From IMG/VR virus record IMGVR_UViG_3300030090_002243, positions 1 to 47,795 of that record: a stretch of DNA of 47,795 bases. The stretch is one strand, 5' to 3'. The translations under genes were made by a program, and so were the position numbers. Each line of letters starts with the position of its first letter. Position 1 is the first letter of the stretch. Source of the DNA: a virus. Below the pieces are notes generated by a model that was not told where the DNA came from, did not search any database, and saw nothing but the letters and a program-made list of their open reading frames with translations. This document shows positions 9,601-19,197 of the stretch, in pieces.

Positions 9601-11451
9601 ACTATGGCTATGATAAAAAATCCTGTAAATAATATATATGAACATACAAATAATTCAGGATATAAAGAAGATTATGAAGTATGGGTTTCTAAAAATTATG
9701 GATACAATGAAGGTGTTGAATGGAAATTTTACTTATCTTCTACTACTACAATAAAAAATCAATATTTTTATGGATACAAAGTAGATAATGCAGGCACTCC
9801 AGCTACTGTTAGCGAAAGCGATTTAAATACAGGTGCAGGTATTACTATTGCATATGATGGAGGTGTAAATGTAGATGTATTGGCATCAACATCAATAGCA
9901 GCAACTACTAATAGAAGGATAGTCTTTGCAGCTGCTGATGCAAGAATAGAAGATAAAGAAAGCGGTAATTTTAGAGTTAACGGATTTACAGCTGCATTTA
10001 CAAAACAAGATTTAGATAATTTTACAAATGTAGCAGGATATGTTGAAAATTATGATGTATGGATAAGCGATAAGCATAGTATGGGTACAGTTGATTTTGA
10101 AATGTTAGGTACTGTAAAAACGCTTAATCAGATTAGAGTAAATTATGGAACTAATGCAACTCCTACAGCAAATGCAGCTTTTATTGATACTTTAACACAA
10201 AATAATACTAATAACAGTTCAGGAGTTAAAATAAATATAGCACATAATACAATTAATAATCAAAATATTAATACAAATCCAGGTACATCAATTAGTCCAG
10301 GGTTTGCATACATACCTTCAATAGCTGCAGGTAATTATATATATGTTGCTATACCTAGGCGACATTCAGCTCATCTTGGAGAAGATAAATTTCAATGGAG
10401 TAGCCTATCTGGCAGTGATTATAGCACCCCCGGATATGCTTATCAACTTGGACATGCTGGATTTAATTGTTTAACATCAGGTGGTGCTGTTTCGTGGACA
10501 AATTCTAATGGGTTTACAGAAGATTATGATATATTTGTAAGTGTTAAACCTACTGGTTCAGATATGGGCACAGAGGGAACTTTAGGATATAGAGAGGCTA
10601 CTAGTACTGATACTTATAAACAAGTTTATTTTGGCCCTCATTCTTCAAATGGAATAAGTGCTGCAAATATAGCAACTCTTTCTGGTAAAGCAATACGTAT
10701 TGACGCTGTACAATCAACTACAGACCAATTAGATATGAGCACATCTGCTGCAAGCGGTGAATACATATATTTTTCTGTTAATGATGTTGAAACAAACCTT
10801 ACAACAGGAACAGATTATAGTTCAGCTTCTACAGGTACATCGTTTGTATATGATGGCCTTACTATGGGAGTTAAAGCTCAAGCGTCACATTCAGGAGTTG
10901 TCGGAGGGTTTGGCCAATCAAATAATCATGACACCTATCAATCTGAAATTACAAATATGAGAGGTGGAGCTACGTGTGATTTTGAAGTATACACAACACC
11001 TAAACTTATTAACAGATGGTATTATGGAAGTTCTTCGACTTCAGATGTAAGTAGTATGAATAATGCACAATTAGCTACATTTTTAAGTGGATTAACTGCA
11101 AATACTTTATCTAATGGCACTGTATTAGGAGATATTACCACTAGTGCTACTACACCAGAAGCTTTGTTTTCTGTAAATGCATTACCTGCCAATGATGAGT
11201 TTATATGGTTTGTATATCCAACAAGATATAAGACCGCTAATGTTACTAGTGAAAATACAACAGGGTTTTTCACATATCATATACCTCATACTCTTCCTTT
11301 CAATGGAGGCATGGGAGGCTATGGTTCTTTTGCACTCGGAGAAGGACATATAGGTAATTTTACAAATGATGTAGGCTGGACAGAGTCTTATGTATTTGTA
11401 AGGTCTGAAAATCATAGTTTAGGTTCAAAAACTGTAAGGGTGTTAGCGTAA
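6685..11451 (+). CDS. Giant repetitive tail fibre or receptor-binding protein (1588 residues)
   Basis: The basic N-terminal 45 residues (including the segment KEHGFWHPINTGVDTLKLQK) and the following helix with KLQKDVDRLMRSVNTI probably attach or trimerise the fibre. Residues about 80-250 resemble fibre shaft segments (T..V.G.PSSTGEIGFDSN). From about residue 455 onward the chain consists of roughly nine diverged tandem units of about 115-160 residues, each ending in a motif like N.xGY.E[ND]YdVyvS. It overlaps its neighbours by TAATG at both ends. Many Ser, Thr and Asn and no catalytic motif are seen. It is best read as a virion fibre whose repeats mediate binding. Confidence 0.75.
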   Translation: MSKRPSRGVTSGVGTPTRMTGRDGDLTIRKTRQGKILYVKEHGFWHPINTGVDTLKLQKDVDRLMRSVNTIRNDNSPFSTIDTLDIRRDKIKLGTSGTGLTFKNSSGTLNVNNADDTDTAKISAKTLTVSGTPSSTGEIGFDSNVVKVKDSSGVNNLMMHTSDGLVKRTRSTGSADIIFDADNLTIQDTSNTSIETKFTIGHLATSSKTSIKLWEDTVKVQTNNPSSASEFQNYPMIYSTTDKKLFVKVGSEAKFVTLTDSLDFSYDITAFGFNQSQIVQEIGGSYTPISGSAPTGYWKAAGDLEFNLTYQNGPPTTVTITAALSSGTTGWTGNDRTVAGSGSTSQTVLSSENLNYPTAIGGTATFSVTSSPAPDDGTYPSNKVVTFKNPLKIGTNSSTTVADATLNSLSTKLFNDSSENSLTVGSGSGQHIYYAFPARSPYTRLNGEYNFRHQGMTAGFTETTYEHTNIVGYKENYYAYVQQIANAASSTLTTSTSQGLLNQMFFGVHGDNTITNSDLNSIDSSPTISDNIDRSLGNVTTTSGEYLVFSYDADHDNLNSDAFQVDGYTAGFTQQTTSNYQNPAGRTANYKSYVSNVTNITADASKSWNSDSTGSVVLQRKWGFITGVSDPASFSSANFKALTNASYNKDSTNNDSTTWGTKTCPSNARLVLCIPSGQADINIDEGSNTSNDVKFGGVSCGFEKASNQSLENDFGYTANYDVYISKRTNMNRNNSGALSILASNTDNNEHIWGIHTESATSITELTSDELYALTEGGNDDTESNYDNYRVIQSSMDVGANEFITYAHRADETDLTVGRFRFNGITMGMTKLSSTVAYKNRNGFTENFDVYVSDTHNLSLYQGAGDFEYSSSSSVLNHTYWGKIDLGASWNNTKDLSTDLVSLVENGTVTNALNTSNVNKVISNTYSTNNAYGNITTDSTNWFVFAHRDTGNTTLNANQFQLQVDPGNSASRITMAMIKNPVNNIYEHTNNSGYKEDYEVWVSKNYGYNEGVEWKFYLSSTTTIKNQYFYGYKVDNAGTPATVSESDLNTGAGITIAYDGGVNVDVLASTSIAATTNRRIVFAAADARIEDKESGNFRVNGFTAAFTKQDLDNFTNVAGYVENYDVWISDKHSMGTVDFEMLGTVKTLNQIRVNYGTNATPTANAAFIDTLTQNNTNNSSGVKINIAHNTINNQNINTNPGTSISPGFAYIPSIAAGNYIYVAIPRRHSAHLGEDKFQWSSLSGSDYSTPGYAYQLGHAGFNCLTSGGAVSWTNSNGFTEDYDIFVSVKPTGSDMGTEGTLGYREATSTDTYKQVYFGPHSSNGISAANIATLSGKAIRIDAVQSTTDQLDMSTSAASGEYIYFSVNDVETNLTTGTDYSSASTGTSFVYDGLTMGVKAQASHSGVVGGFGQSNNHDTYQSEITNMRGGATCDFEVYTTPKLINRWYYGSSSTSDVSSMNNAQLATFLSGLTANTLSNGTVLGDITTSATTPEALFSVNALPANDEFIWFVYPTRYKTANVTSENTTGFFTYHIPHTLPFNGGMGGYGSFALGEGHIGNFTNDVGWTESYVFVRSENHSLGSKTVRVLA
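8059..11412 (+). repeat. About nine diverged protein-level tandem repeats in the fibre gene
   Basis: The end motif of each unit can be followed at about 8059-8130, 8395-8475, 8782-8864, 9160-9246, 9604-9693, 9991-10075, 10453-10543, 10861-10944 and 11306-11412. The usual form is an aromatic-rich 'G[FYW].E[ND][YF][DE]V[YW][VI]S' preceded by 'F..[NGD]G[FI]T.[GA][FM]'. Spacing is about 340-460 bp. The units are similar in protein but not in DNA, so the duplications are old. Copies 2 and 8 are the most diverged. Confidence 0.7.
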
Positions 11452-14400
11452 TGCCAGTAGAAATATCGGCCATATTAAGTAGAATGGAGCCAAATGATAC
11501 TGATTATAAATTAGTTGGAGGCTCTGATGTTGCTATTAGAAATGCACATGATTTAACAAGTGTTACTTTAGCGGATGCTGATACATTATTATTAGACGAT
11601 GCATCTGCAACAGATTCTGGAACAGATAGCACTGATGGTACTAAAACAAGTACAGGTAGAATACAGTTATCTCAACTAGGTACATATATAACTGGAGCAT
11701 CTACTTTTAGTATTGATAATGGAAAGCTACGCACTGCATTAAGTTCATTACAAAGTAGTAGTGGCGATACAGATGAAGAAATAGTTATAGGTGCAGACTC
11801 TGGTGATACTATAGTTATAACAGGTAATCTTAAAGTAAGTGGAACTACTACTACTGTAAACACTGCTAATTTAATTGTAGAAGATAAGAATATAGAGCTA
11901 GGAAAGGTAAGTTCTCCTACAGATACAACTGCAGATGGTGGTGGTATTACATTGAAAGGTGATACAGATAAAACATTTAATTGGGTAAATGCTACAGATG
12001 CATGGACTTCTAGTGAACATATTCAATTAGCTACTGGTAAGAATTTTTTAATTGATACAGGTAAAATAGGATATTCAGATGGCAGTATATCTAATGCTGA
12101 AGGGTTTACTTTTACAGCTCCTAATAGTGAACAAGCATATATAGAATTAATTAAAGATGCTGGTGATGGCAATAGCGATTTTTGGGCTATACATAATGAT
12201 GGTAATTTAAAATTACAATGTAAAATAAGTGGTTCATATGAATCAATGTTTACAATAACTCCTAATGCTACTACTGCTAACTCTACAATAACGATTCCTG
12301 GAAAGATTATATCTAATGATGGTGAGAGTGGCAGCTTTATATTATCGGGCCCAAATACGGATGAAAACGTAACTCTTGAAATGTATGGTGATGCTAATAT
12401 AGAAAAATGGAAAATACTAGATACTCATACAACTGGTGTATTTGCATTTCAAAATTATGCAAATGCTGCTTGGCAAACTATGATGAGCATTACTCCTAAT
12501 GCTACTCCTGCTAGCTCTACAATAACAATTCCTGGAACTTTAGCAGCAAATGCTATAACAGTTGGTGGAGCTACTTTAACAAGTGTTATCGAAAATACTG
12601 TTGTAGGTGCTGCTGGAATAGCTTCAACAGTAACGGTATCTGCAAACAATAGTACTGACGAAACAGTTTATCCAGTATTTGTAGACTCATCTACAGGATT
12701 TCTAGGCTTAGAGTCAGATACTGGGCTTACATACAATCCAAGCAGTGGGGTATTAACAGCTACAGCGTTTTCTGGAAATTTAACTGGCAATGTAACTGGT
12801 AATACAAGTGGTTCATCTGGCTCATGTACTGGCAATGCAGCTACTGCTACTAAAATTGATAGTATTACAAATTCTAATATTGTTCAATTAACTGATTCTC
12901 AGACGTTAACAAACAAAACAATAACTACCCCAGTCATGTCAGGCCCTCAATTAAAAAACGGGAATGTATCTGCAGGATATATTGATTTTTTTGAAGATGA
13001 AGACAATGGAAATAATTACGTTAGATTAATAGGCCCTGCAAGTACAAACAATGCCACTATAACTCTTCCTACATCTACAGGAACAGTAGCATTAACTTCA
13101 GATAGTTTTACGGTTGCAGCTACAACAAATACTACTCCTTCTGTAATAACTCCAGGCGACACGTTAACTATTGCTGCGGGCACTGGTATTACTACAACAG
13201 CTACAAATGATGGCACAATTACTATTGCAGCTACTGGAGGTGGTGGCTCTTCTATTACTAATTATGTTACAAATGATGCAGATGATTTGATGGTAGGAAA
13301 ATTTATTGTGGCTAATGAAACTGTCCCCGCATTTACATCTCAATTTATGACAAGATTAAATGACACATCTGTTAATGCTTCAACAAATTTTGTGTGCAAT
13401 ATAATTGGTGAAATTAACGCAGTAAAAGGCGACAATCAAAGTACGAGCACTACGGCACTTAATGTTCAGATTGACACTGCAAATAATACTCATAGTTCAA
13501 CTGGAACCTATATTATAAATACAGGGATAGAAATTGATTTAGATGCAAATACTAGTGCTCTTTCAACAACTCAACTTGGAATGGATATTGATATATCAGG
13601 TGGTGATGCTGCTAATTCGACTGGAATTCGCATAAAAAATGACAATGGCGGCGAAGATATTAAATGTTTAAGTTCTGCTGATAACGCTGATTATTTTAGC
13701 ATATCAACTACTACAAATGGAGCTACAACTATAAAAACTGTTGATGGTGGAGGAAATGGTGCTCATCTTACATTTGATGTAACAGGACAGATGTTTTTTG
13801 ATTCTAACTCAGGTTTTTATCATTTTAGAGATAATGGCGATACTGATGATGCTTTTAGAATTCAAGTTGAAGGGGGTACAGGTGCAACTACATTAAAAAC
13901 ATTTAGTCAAGCAGCCGATGGAAATTTAAAATTAGAAATAGATGGAGATATAGAGCTTAATGCAGATGGTGGAGATATAGTATTTAAGGATGATGCTGCC
14001 CCATTAGCTACAATAAATAGTGATGGTTTAACTATTAGGTATGATGGTAGTTCTCATGCTGTGTTAAACTCTGTTAATGGAGCTGGAGATTTTACTATTT
14101 CTACTGTAGGAAATATACTTGGTACAGGTGTAACTAATGAGTTTACATTAAAAAATGCAGCAACTGCAAGCGACCAATATGCGGTATTTGGAAATGGTAG
14201 TGAAGCTATAGTATTAACAAGTAAAAGCACTCAAGATATAAAATTAAATACTAACTCAGGAACTGATTCTGGCTTTCTTCATATAACAAATGGTCCAAAT
14301 GGTTTAATTACTTTGGAACCAAATGGAACGGGGACTTTATTGCTAGGTGTTAATGGAGGAACTATTCAATTTGCAACTAATTCTTTTCTAGATGCTAACG

Positions 14401-15347
14401 GAAATGCATTTTTAGGATATACTGCAGAAAGTAATGCAGTAAATGAATTATTAATAGGAAATTCAGCTACTGGAAATGCTGTTACTCTTGCATCTACAGG
14501 AACAGACACTAACGTGCCGCTTACAATAACTACTAAAGGAGCAGGTGCAGTAACAGTTGATTCGGGCTCAAATATTGAACTTAACGCTGATGGTGGTTCA
14601 GTAAATATAAAAGATGACTCAGCAAGCATGGCATCAATTACTCAAGGTAGAATAGAACTATATCCTACTGATGCTGGAGATAAATTAAGAATTAACACAA
14701 CTACTAATGGTGTTACAAGCATTTCTACTAATGACAACTCTGGGGGGAATAATGCTGATTTAACCTTAGATGCTGCTGGAGATATTGTTTTAGATTCAGC
14801 AAATGGTAATTTTTTAGCAAAAAATAATGGAACAGAATTCAGTGCAGCTAATAGTTCATATGCTGGTATGATATTAGGATATTCAAGAATAGCAAATAAT
14901 GCAACAGGTTCTTTTGATAGTTCGATTGCTCTTACTAGCACAATGACTGTTCTTCAAACAAATCAAGGCACAGATGTTAAGGTTACATTTGTAGCACCTC
15001 CATCAGGAAATGTTGAAATAAAATTTAGCTGCAGATTATTTACTAGTTCAACAACTGTAGGTTTTGCATTGTCAGACAATGCTACATTTAATGAAGTTGC
15101 TGAAACCAATACTTATGATGCTGGTAGTCATAAAATGGATGAAACTGATATTGATGTTATAAACGTGAATTGGGCTGTGACTGGATTAACCGCAGGAAAT
15201 TCATATACATATTATATTGCTGGCGTAGAAACAAGTTTAACAACATCTTCTATTTTGCATGGAAGATTTAGAACAACAGGAAAACATTATCCTCCACTAA
15301 TAGTAAAAGCAATAGCACTACCAGCAACTATATTTACTGGAGAGTAA
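11451..15347 (+). CDS. Tail fibre protein with beta-helical modules (1298 residues)
   Basis: The N-terminal part holds a fibre module of the kind 'I.GNLKVSGTTTTVNTANL.VEDKNIELG' (residues about 125-150), frequent in fibres of marine phages. Further modules repeat: ITPNAT..xSTITIPG occurs twice (near 12256 and 12490) and 'IELNADGG' occurs twice (near 13949 and 14577), followed by 'FKDD' or 'IKDD'. The C-terminal 140 residues (from about 14880) form a different, globular beta domain that may be the receptor-binding tip. No catalytic signature is visible. It is the third of three large late genes joined by TAATG overlaps. Which of the three touches the host is not decidable here. Confidence 0.8.
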   Translation: MPVEISAILSRMEPNDTDYKLVGGSDVAIRNAHDLTSVTLADADTLLLDDASATDSGTDSTDGTKTSTGRIQLSQLGTYITGASTFSIDNGKLRTALSSLQSSSGDTDEEIVIGADSGDTIVITGNLKVSGTTTTVNTANLIVEDKNIELGKVSSPTDTTADGGGITLKGDTDKTFNWVNATDAWTSSEHIQLATGKNFLIDTGKIGYSDGSISNAEGFTFTAPNSEQAYIELIKDAGDGNSDFWAIHNDGNLKLQCKISGSYESMFTITPNATTANSTITIPGKIISNDGESGSFILSGPNTDENVTLEMYGDANIEKWKILDTHTTGVFAFQNYANAAWQTMMSITPNATPASSTITIPGTLAANAITVGGATLTSVIENTVVGAAGIASTVTVSANNSTDETVYPVFVDSSTGFLGLESDTGLTYNPSSGVLTATAFSGNLTGNVTGNTSGSSGSCTGNAATATKIDSITNSNIVQLTDSQTLTNKTITTPVMSGPQLKNGNVSAGYIDFFEDEDNGNNYVRLIGPASTNNATITLPTSTGTVALTSDSFTVAATTNTTPSVITPGDTLTIAAGTGITTTATNDGTITIAATGGGGSSITNYVTNDADDLMVGKFIVANETVPAFTSQFMTRLNDTSVNASTNFVCNIIGEINAVKGDNQSTSTTALNVQIDTANNTHSSTGTYIINTGIEIDLDANTSALSTTQLGMDIDISGGDAANSTGIRIKNDNGGEDIKCLSSADNADYFSISTTTNGATTIKTVDGGGNGAHLTFDVTGQMFFDSNSGFYHFRDNGDTDDAFRIQVEGGTGATTLKTFSQAADGNLKLEIDGDIELNADGGDIVFKDDAAPLATINSDGLTIRYDGSSHAVLNSVNGAGDFTISTVGNILGTGVTNEFTLKNAATASDQYAVFGNGSEAIVLTSKSTQDIKLNTNSGTDSGFLHITNGPNGLITLEPNGTGTLLLGVNGGTIQFATNSFLDANGNAFLGYTAESNAVNELLIGNSATGNAVTLASTGTDTNVPLTITTKGAGAVTVDSGSNIELNADGGSVNIKDDSASMASITQGRIELYPTDAGDKLRINTTTNGVTSISTNDNSGGNNADLTLDAAGDIVLDSANGNFLAKNNGTEFSAANSSYAGMILGYSRIANNATGSFDSSIALTSTMTVLQTNQGTDVKVTFVAPPSGNVEIKFSCRLFTSSTTVGFALSDNATFNEVAETNTYDAGSHKMDETDIDVINVNWAVTGLTAGNSYTYYIAGVETSLTTSSILHGRFRTTGKHYPPLIVKAIALPATIFTGE

Positions 15348-15409
15348 TTTTAGACTATGAATAAACAAAAAAATTACATAAATTACTAGTTAAGCTAGAG
15401 GAGAAATAC

Positions 15410-16360
15410 ATGACAGTAAGAGAATTAGCACAAATAGCAAACTTCGGTGGCGATATTCAATACGGAAGAAAGCTAAAAGGCGATAGAATAAAAGCAGAAG
15501 ATTTACTGTCACGACTAACTGACCAAGCTCAAGATAAAGCACAAGGCAATAAGAAACTTCAAAACATTATAGACGGAGCAAAACTTTTATCAAATTTTAT
15601 ACCTGGGGTTGGCCCTGCTGTCAGCGCAGCAATTAGTGCAGTTGATTTAATTGGAGATACTACTCGTGATTCTAGCTTTAAATTATCTAAACAACAAAAA
15701 GATGCAATTAGCGGAAGCGCGTACGAAGATATAATTAAACAAAACGTAGGTGCTCTTGAAAGCCAAGTTAAACAGGCCGTTAAAGGTCAAGCCAAAAGCT
15801 CTCTTTTAAGTAATTTATTAAATATAGGATTAAGTTTAGGTGGCCTGCCAGGCGTTAAAGGAGGAGATGCTGCTGCTGATGTCGCTACTGATAAAATTGC
15901 TAAAGAAACTGTAAAATCTGCAGCAAAAGAAAGTTTACCTGCTCCTGCAGGAGTCGTTTCAGAAAATTATTTTCCTATACCAGATTTTAAAGGAATGAAT
16001 CCATCATTAATTAAAGATGCATCACAAAGAACGGCATCAACATCTCTTGACACAGCGACTAAAACTGCTGCGAAAGATAACAATATTATGAAATTTTTAT
16101 TAGGCAAAGGTACAGAGGAAAGTTTTATAGCAAGTTTAAAAGATAAACCTGGATTTGAAGCGTTAGGAGATGTTATTCCTGGTTTGAATACTGGATTAAG
16201 TTTAATGAAAAAGCCTTTAGGAAAACAAGGATTAACTTATGCTAATCTTTATGGGCCTACTAGTTCTATATTAACAAGGCTGCTTACTGAATATGGCGAT
16301 GCTACTAGCCCAGCAATGCCTCAATATCAAAGAAAATCATTACGAAGGAGAATAGGATAA
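15410..16360 (+). CDS. Putative internal virion (ejection) protein A
   Basis: This 316-residue protein has a good AGGAG site before the ATG. A hydrophobic Gly/Ala-rich segment lies at about residues 57-82 (LLSNFIPGVGPAVSAAISAVDL), another at about 137-150, and the C-terminus is very basic (QRKSLRRRIG). Amphipathic, Ala-rich chains with weak membrane segments located just before giant late proteins are typical of ejection proteins that form a conduit through the host envelope. The next gene starts in the stop (TAATG at 16360). No family is recognised; the role is inferred from order and composition. Confidence 0.65.
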   Translation: MTVRELAQIANFGGDIQYGRKLKGDRIKAEDLLSRLTDQAQDKAQGNKKLQNIIDGAKLLSNFIPGVGPAVSAAISAVDLIGDTTRDSSFKLSKQQKDAISGSAYEDIIKQNVGALESQVKQAVKGQAKSSLLSNLLNIGLSLGGLPGVKGGDAAADVATDKIAKETVKSAAKESLPAPAGVVSENYFPIPDFKGMNPSLIKDASQRTASTSLDTATKTAAKDNNIMKFLLGKGTEESFIASLKDKPGFEALGDVIPGLNTGLSLMKKPLGKQGLTYANLYGPTSSILTRLLTEYGDATSPAMPQYQRKSLRRRIG

Positions 16361-17106
16361 TGGCAAATGGAGCTTCTTATTTAACACCAGAATTTTTAAT
16401 GTCACAGCTCAACCAACTATTAAGAGTTGATAGAGAAGGAGCTAAGAAAGGAGCAGGTACAGCCCTAACTAAAGATGAATTTCGTGAACAGTATCAGACA
16501 GGATATGTAAATCCGATGACTGGTAGAACGAGATATTATTTTAATTATGATTTTGGCGATGATTTTAACAAAAAATTTCATGGGAAAAATGTGAGAGGTG
16601 AAACTCAAGGAAGATTTGGCAGTACAACAGTTGGTGATGGTGAAGGATATAAATTTTACAGTCCAGACGATGCTTATTCTGCTTACTTAGATAGTCTAGG
16701 CGGTGATTTTGGTCAAGTACAAGCTAACATATTTGACCCTGCATCATTTTTAGGAGGCATAGAAAAAGCTCAAGGAATAGGCTCTGCAAACAAATTCTCT
16801 CCTGATATGTTTACGCCATTTACAATAGATATGTTTAAAAATTTAAGAACTGAAGAGTATCAACCTATAATTGAAGAAGGTAGAAGTAGTTTTATAGATG
16901 ATTTAATGGCAGGTAAAGCAAATGTAGCGAGTATGGATACAGGAGTTGCAGGTTCTGGCAGAAGAGATAAAGCTCGACAAGATTTAAATAAACAATATAC
17001 TCAAAATGTTGAGAATATATATTCAGATATACAAGGACAAAAAGCATCTGCATTGCAAAATCTATTAGATGTAGCTAGCCAGTATGAAAATTTAACAGGA
17101 GCGTAA
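16360..17106 (+). CDS. Putative internal virion protein B
   Basis: The product has 248 residues. The C-terminal half (residues about 165-248) is strongly helical, containing AGKANVASMDTGVAGSGRRDK followed by a coiled-coil-like region rich in Gln and Asn. The central part has aromatic, Gly-rich sequence (YYFNYDFGDDF). It lies in a run of four late genes joined with overlaps or no gaps, between the fibre genes and the giant protein, the place where internal virion proteins are usually encoded. The function is not recognised. Confidence 0.6.
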   Translation: MANGASYLTPEFLMSQLNQLLRVDREGAKKGAGTALTKDEFREQYQTGYVNPMTGRTRYYFNYDFGDDFNKKFHGKNVRGETQGRFGSTTVGDGEGYKFYSPDDAYSAYLDSLGGDFGQVQANIFDPASFLGGIEKAQGIGSANKFSPDMFTPFTIDMFKNLRTEEYQPIIEEGRSSFIDDLMAGKANVASMDTGVAGSGRRDKARQDLNKQYTQNVENIYSDIQGQKASALQNLLDVASQYENLTGA

Positions 17107-19176
17107 ATGGCAAAAATAGTACCACAAGGATATGCAAATATTAATGCCTACGATGAAGGCGATAACTTTTTTAAGTTACTAGAATACATTGACAGGTACG
17201 GCTCAAGAGTTGATGCTAGACGTGAACAAAAAGAAAATAATAATATTGCAGGATTAAGCTTATTAAATGAGTTGACTGCAAATGCTGTTAACAGTAGTGA
17301 TATTGAAAACATACAAAATATTTATAAAAATACAATTGATACTAATTATGTGTCTTCTAATCCACAGTACAATGCAGCTGTTGATATATTTGACCTACAA
17401 TTAGAAAACAAATCAACGCGAATCAATGAAATGGAAACTTCATCTCAAGAATTTGCAAACAATTTATATTCTACTAATAATGTTTTTAATACAAATATTT
17501 TAAATATGGATGCTACTCAACTAGAAACTTTGTTTAAAGAGATGAATAAAGATGAAGTATCAGGATGGATTAAAACAGCAATATCAGAAAGAGAAAAAAT
17601 TTCTTTATATTCTTCAAACATGTTTGACTTATATGGAAATAAAAACCCTAATTTTCAAATTAATGTTAATGGTCAAATGAGAAGTCTAAAGCAAATGAAT
17701 TTAGATTTAAGCAGATATTCTGAGACTATTGATGCATTGACTATGAAAGCTTTAGACGATGATGTTTTAACGCCACAAGAAGCAAGAGACTTAATGATGA
17801 TTAGCCCATCTCAAAAAGTTGGTGCTGCAGAATTTAAGGCTTTAATGGACAAGAAAAGAACATTGGCAAATGAAAAATATGAAGAAGGCCAAAATTTAAT
17901 TTACAATGACAGTTTAAAACTTGCTGCTAAAATGTTAAGCAGCGGAGATAGCGTTATTGGAAATATAGATGTTAATGCATTACTAGGCAACCTTGCTAAT
18001 GATGAAAAAGTATCAAGTATTGCTGCATCTGCAGTTCCAAATTTAGAAGCTGTACAAACTACTGATGAAAATGGTAATGTTATATTGTTTCCACAAATTA
18101 CAAATGCAATGAGCGAAACAGAAAGAATACAAGCTTTTGCGGAAAGAGTTTCAGGAGGGCAAGTTGATGCAGGTACATTAAGTACATACTTTTCATCTAT
18201 TTTAAACAGAGGCAATAGGTTAATAGAAGATGCCAATAAACTATGGAATGCGTTTGGAGGAAGAGAACAGTATTTTGGCTTAGATGAAGGTCCTGTTGGA
18301 AGCAGTGACATTCTTAAATATGACATATCTCTTGATGAAAACAACAATCAGACTGAAGGCACTCCTAAATTAAGCACACAAGACTTATCTTCTGAAGTAG
18401 AAAATATGCAGCAGGTTATGGAAAATACAATTAAAGATGTAAGAGAAGAAGTTGACGATTCTACTCTTCCAGCTTTTGACATGAAAGATTCTGAGGCATT
18501 GCAAGCTAAAGACCCTGTTAAAGATGTTAAAAGAGATGTTGTTACGTATCAGGGAAGAAAGCATGAAGTAGATTCTAATGGTCGTGTGACAGCAGGTATG
18601 TTTGATGAAAACAATACATACTCTTGGACTGGACAAATAAGAAGAGTTGAGCCAAAAAAATACATTGAGCAGACAATGGATAAGGAAAGTGTATTAACAT
18701 TTAATAATTTAAATGATTTCTTGTCTAATTTTGATTTAACAAAAGCAGAATTTTCAGAAAAAGAAAGAGCTTTAATTAATAGGATTGCAAAAGAATCAGA
18801 TACTCCAGAAAATAGAAAATCAGGTAAAAGTTTATTAAGAAAATATTTAATTAGCGAAAAATTTCCTGGTTCATTTCGTGGAGAAAAAGGATTTCCTAGT
18901 GGTGGAAAAGGAAAAGTTTTCAGCGCAATTAAACAATTAAAAAAATATTATTCCGTAGGAGAAAATAGAAAGCAAGACTATAGCTCTTATCAAGCACTTA
19001 AAGGCCAAATACCATTGTTAAAAGAATTATTAGGATTAGATTATGATTTAACTTCTAATCAAAAATTAGCAAGTATGATGAGTAAGCACTCAGCTTATAA
19101 AACAATTTATGAGCTAGAGCAAGGTATGTTAATAGGTACACCTTTTGCTAAATTTGGATATGGTGACGAAAAATAA
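17107..19176 (+). CDS. Putative internal virion protein C (689 residues)
   Basis: The gene begins directly after the stop of the previous one. The chain is mostly helical, with abundant Asn, Glu, Lys and Asp, no signal peptide and no enzyme motif I can name. The C-terminal region (about 560-640) is basic, with segments such as GKSLLRKYL and GGKGKVFSAIKQLKKYY that may touch DNA. Its size and place, just before a giant protein, parallel the middle proteins of ejection cassettes in short-tailed phages. That assignment is inference; sequence alone gives only 'large helical late protein'. Confidence 0.65.
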   Translation: MAKIVPQGYANINAYDEGDNFFKLLEYIDRYGSRVDARREQKENNNIAGLSLLNELTANAVNSSDIENIQNIYKNTIDTNYVSSNPQYNAAVDIFDLQLENKSTRINEMETSSQEFANNLYSTNNVFNTNILNMDATQLETLFKEMNKDEVSGWIKTAISEREKISLYSSNMFDLYGNKNPNFQINVNGQMRSLKQMNLDLSRYSETIDALTMKALDDDVLTPQEARDLMMISPSQKVGAAEFKALMDKKRTLANEKYEEGQNLIYNDSLKLAAKMLSSGDSVIGNIDVNALLGNLANDEKVSSIAASAVPNLEAVQTTDENGNVILFPQITNAMSETERIQAFAERVSGGQVDAGTLSTYFSSILNRGNRLIEDANKLWNAFGGREQYFGLDEGPVGSSDILKYDISLDENNNQTEGTPKLSTQDLSSEVENMQQVMENTIKDVREEVDDSTLPAFDMKDSEALQAKDPVKDVKRDVVTYQGRKHEVDSNGRVTAGMFDENNTYSWTGQIRRVEPKKYIEQTMDKESVLTFNNLNDFLSNFDLTKAEFSEKERALINRIAKESDTPENRKSGKSLLRKYLISEKFPGSFRGEKGFPSGGKGKVFSAIKQLKKYYSVGENRKQDYSSYQALKGQIPLLKELLGLDYDLTSNQKLASMMSKHSAYKTIYELEQGMLIGTPFAKFGYGDEK

Positions 19177-19197
19177 TAAAAAATATTTATATAATTA

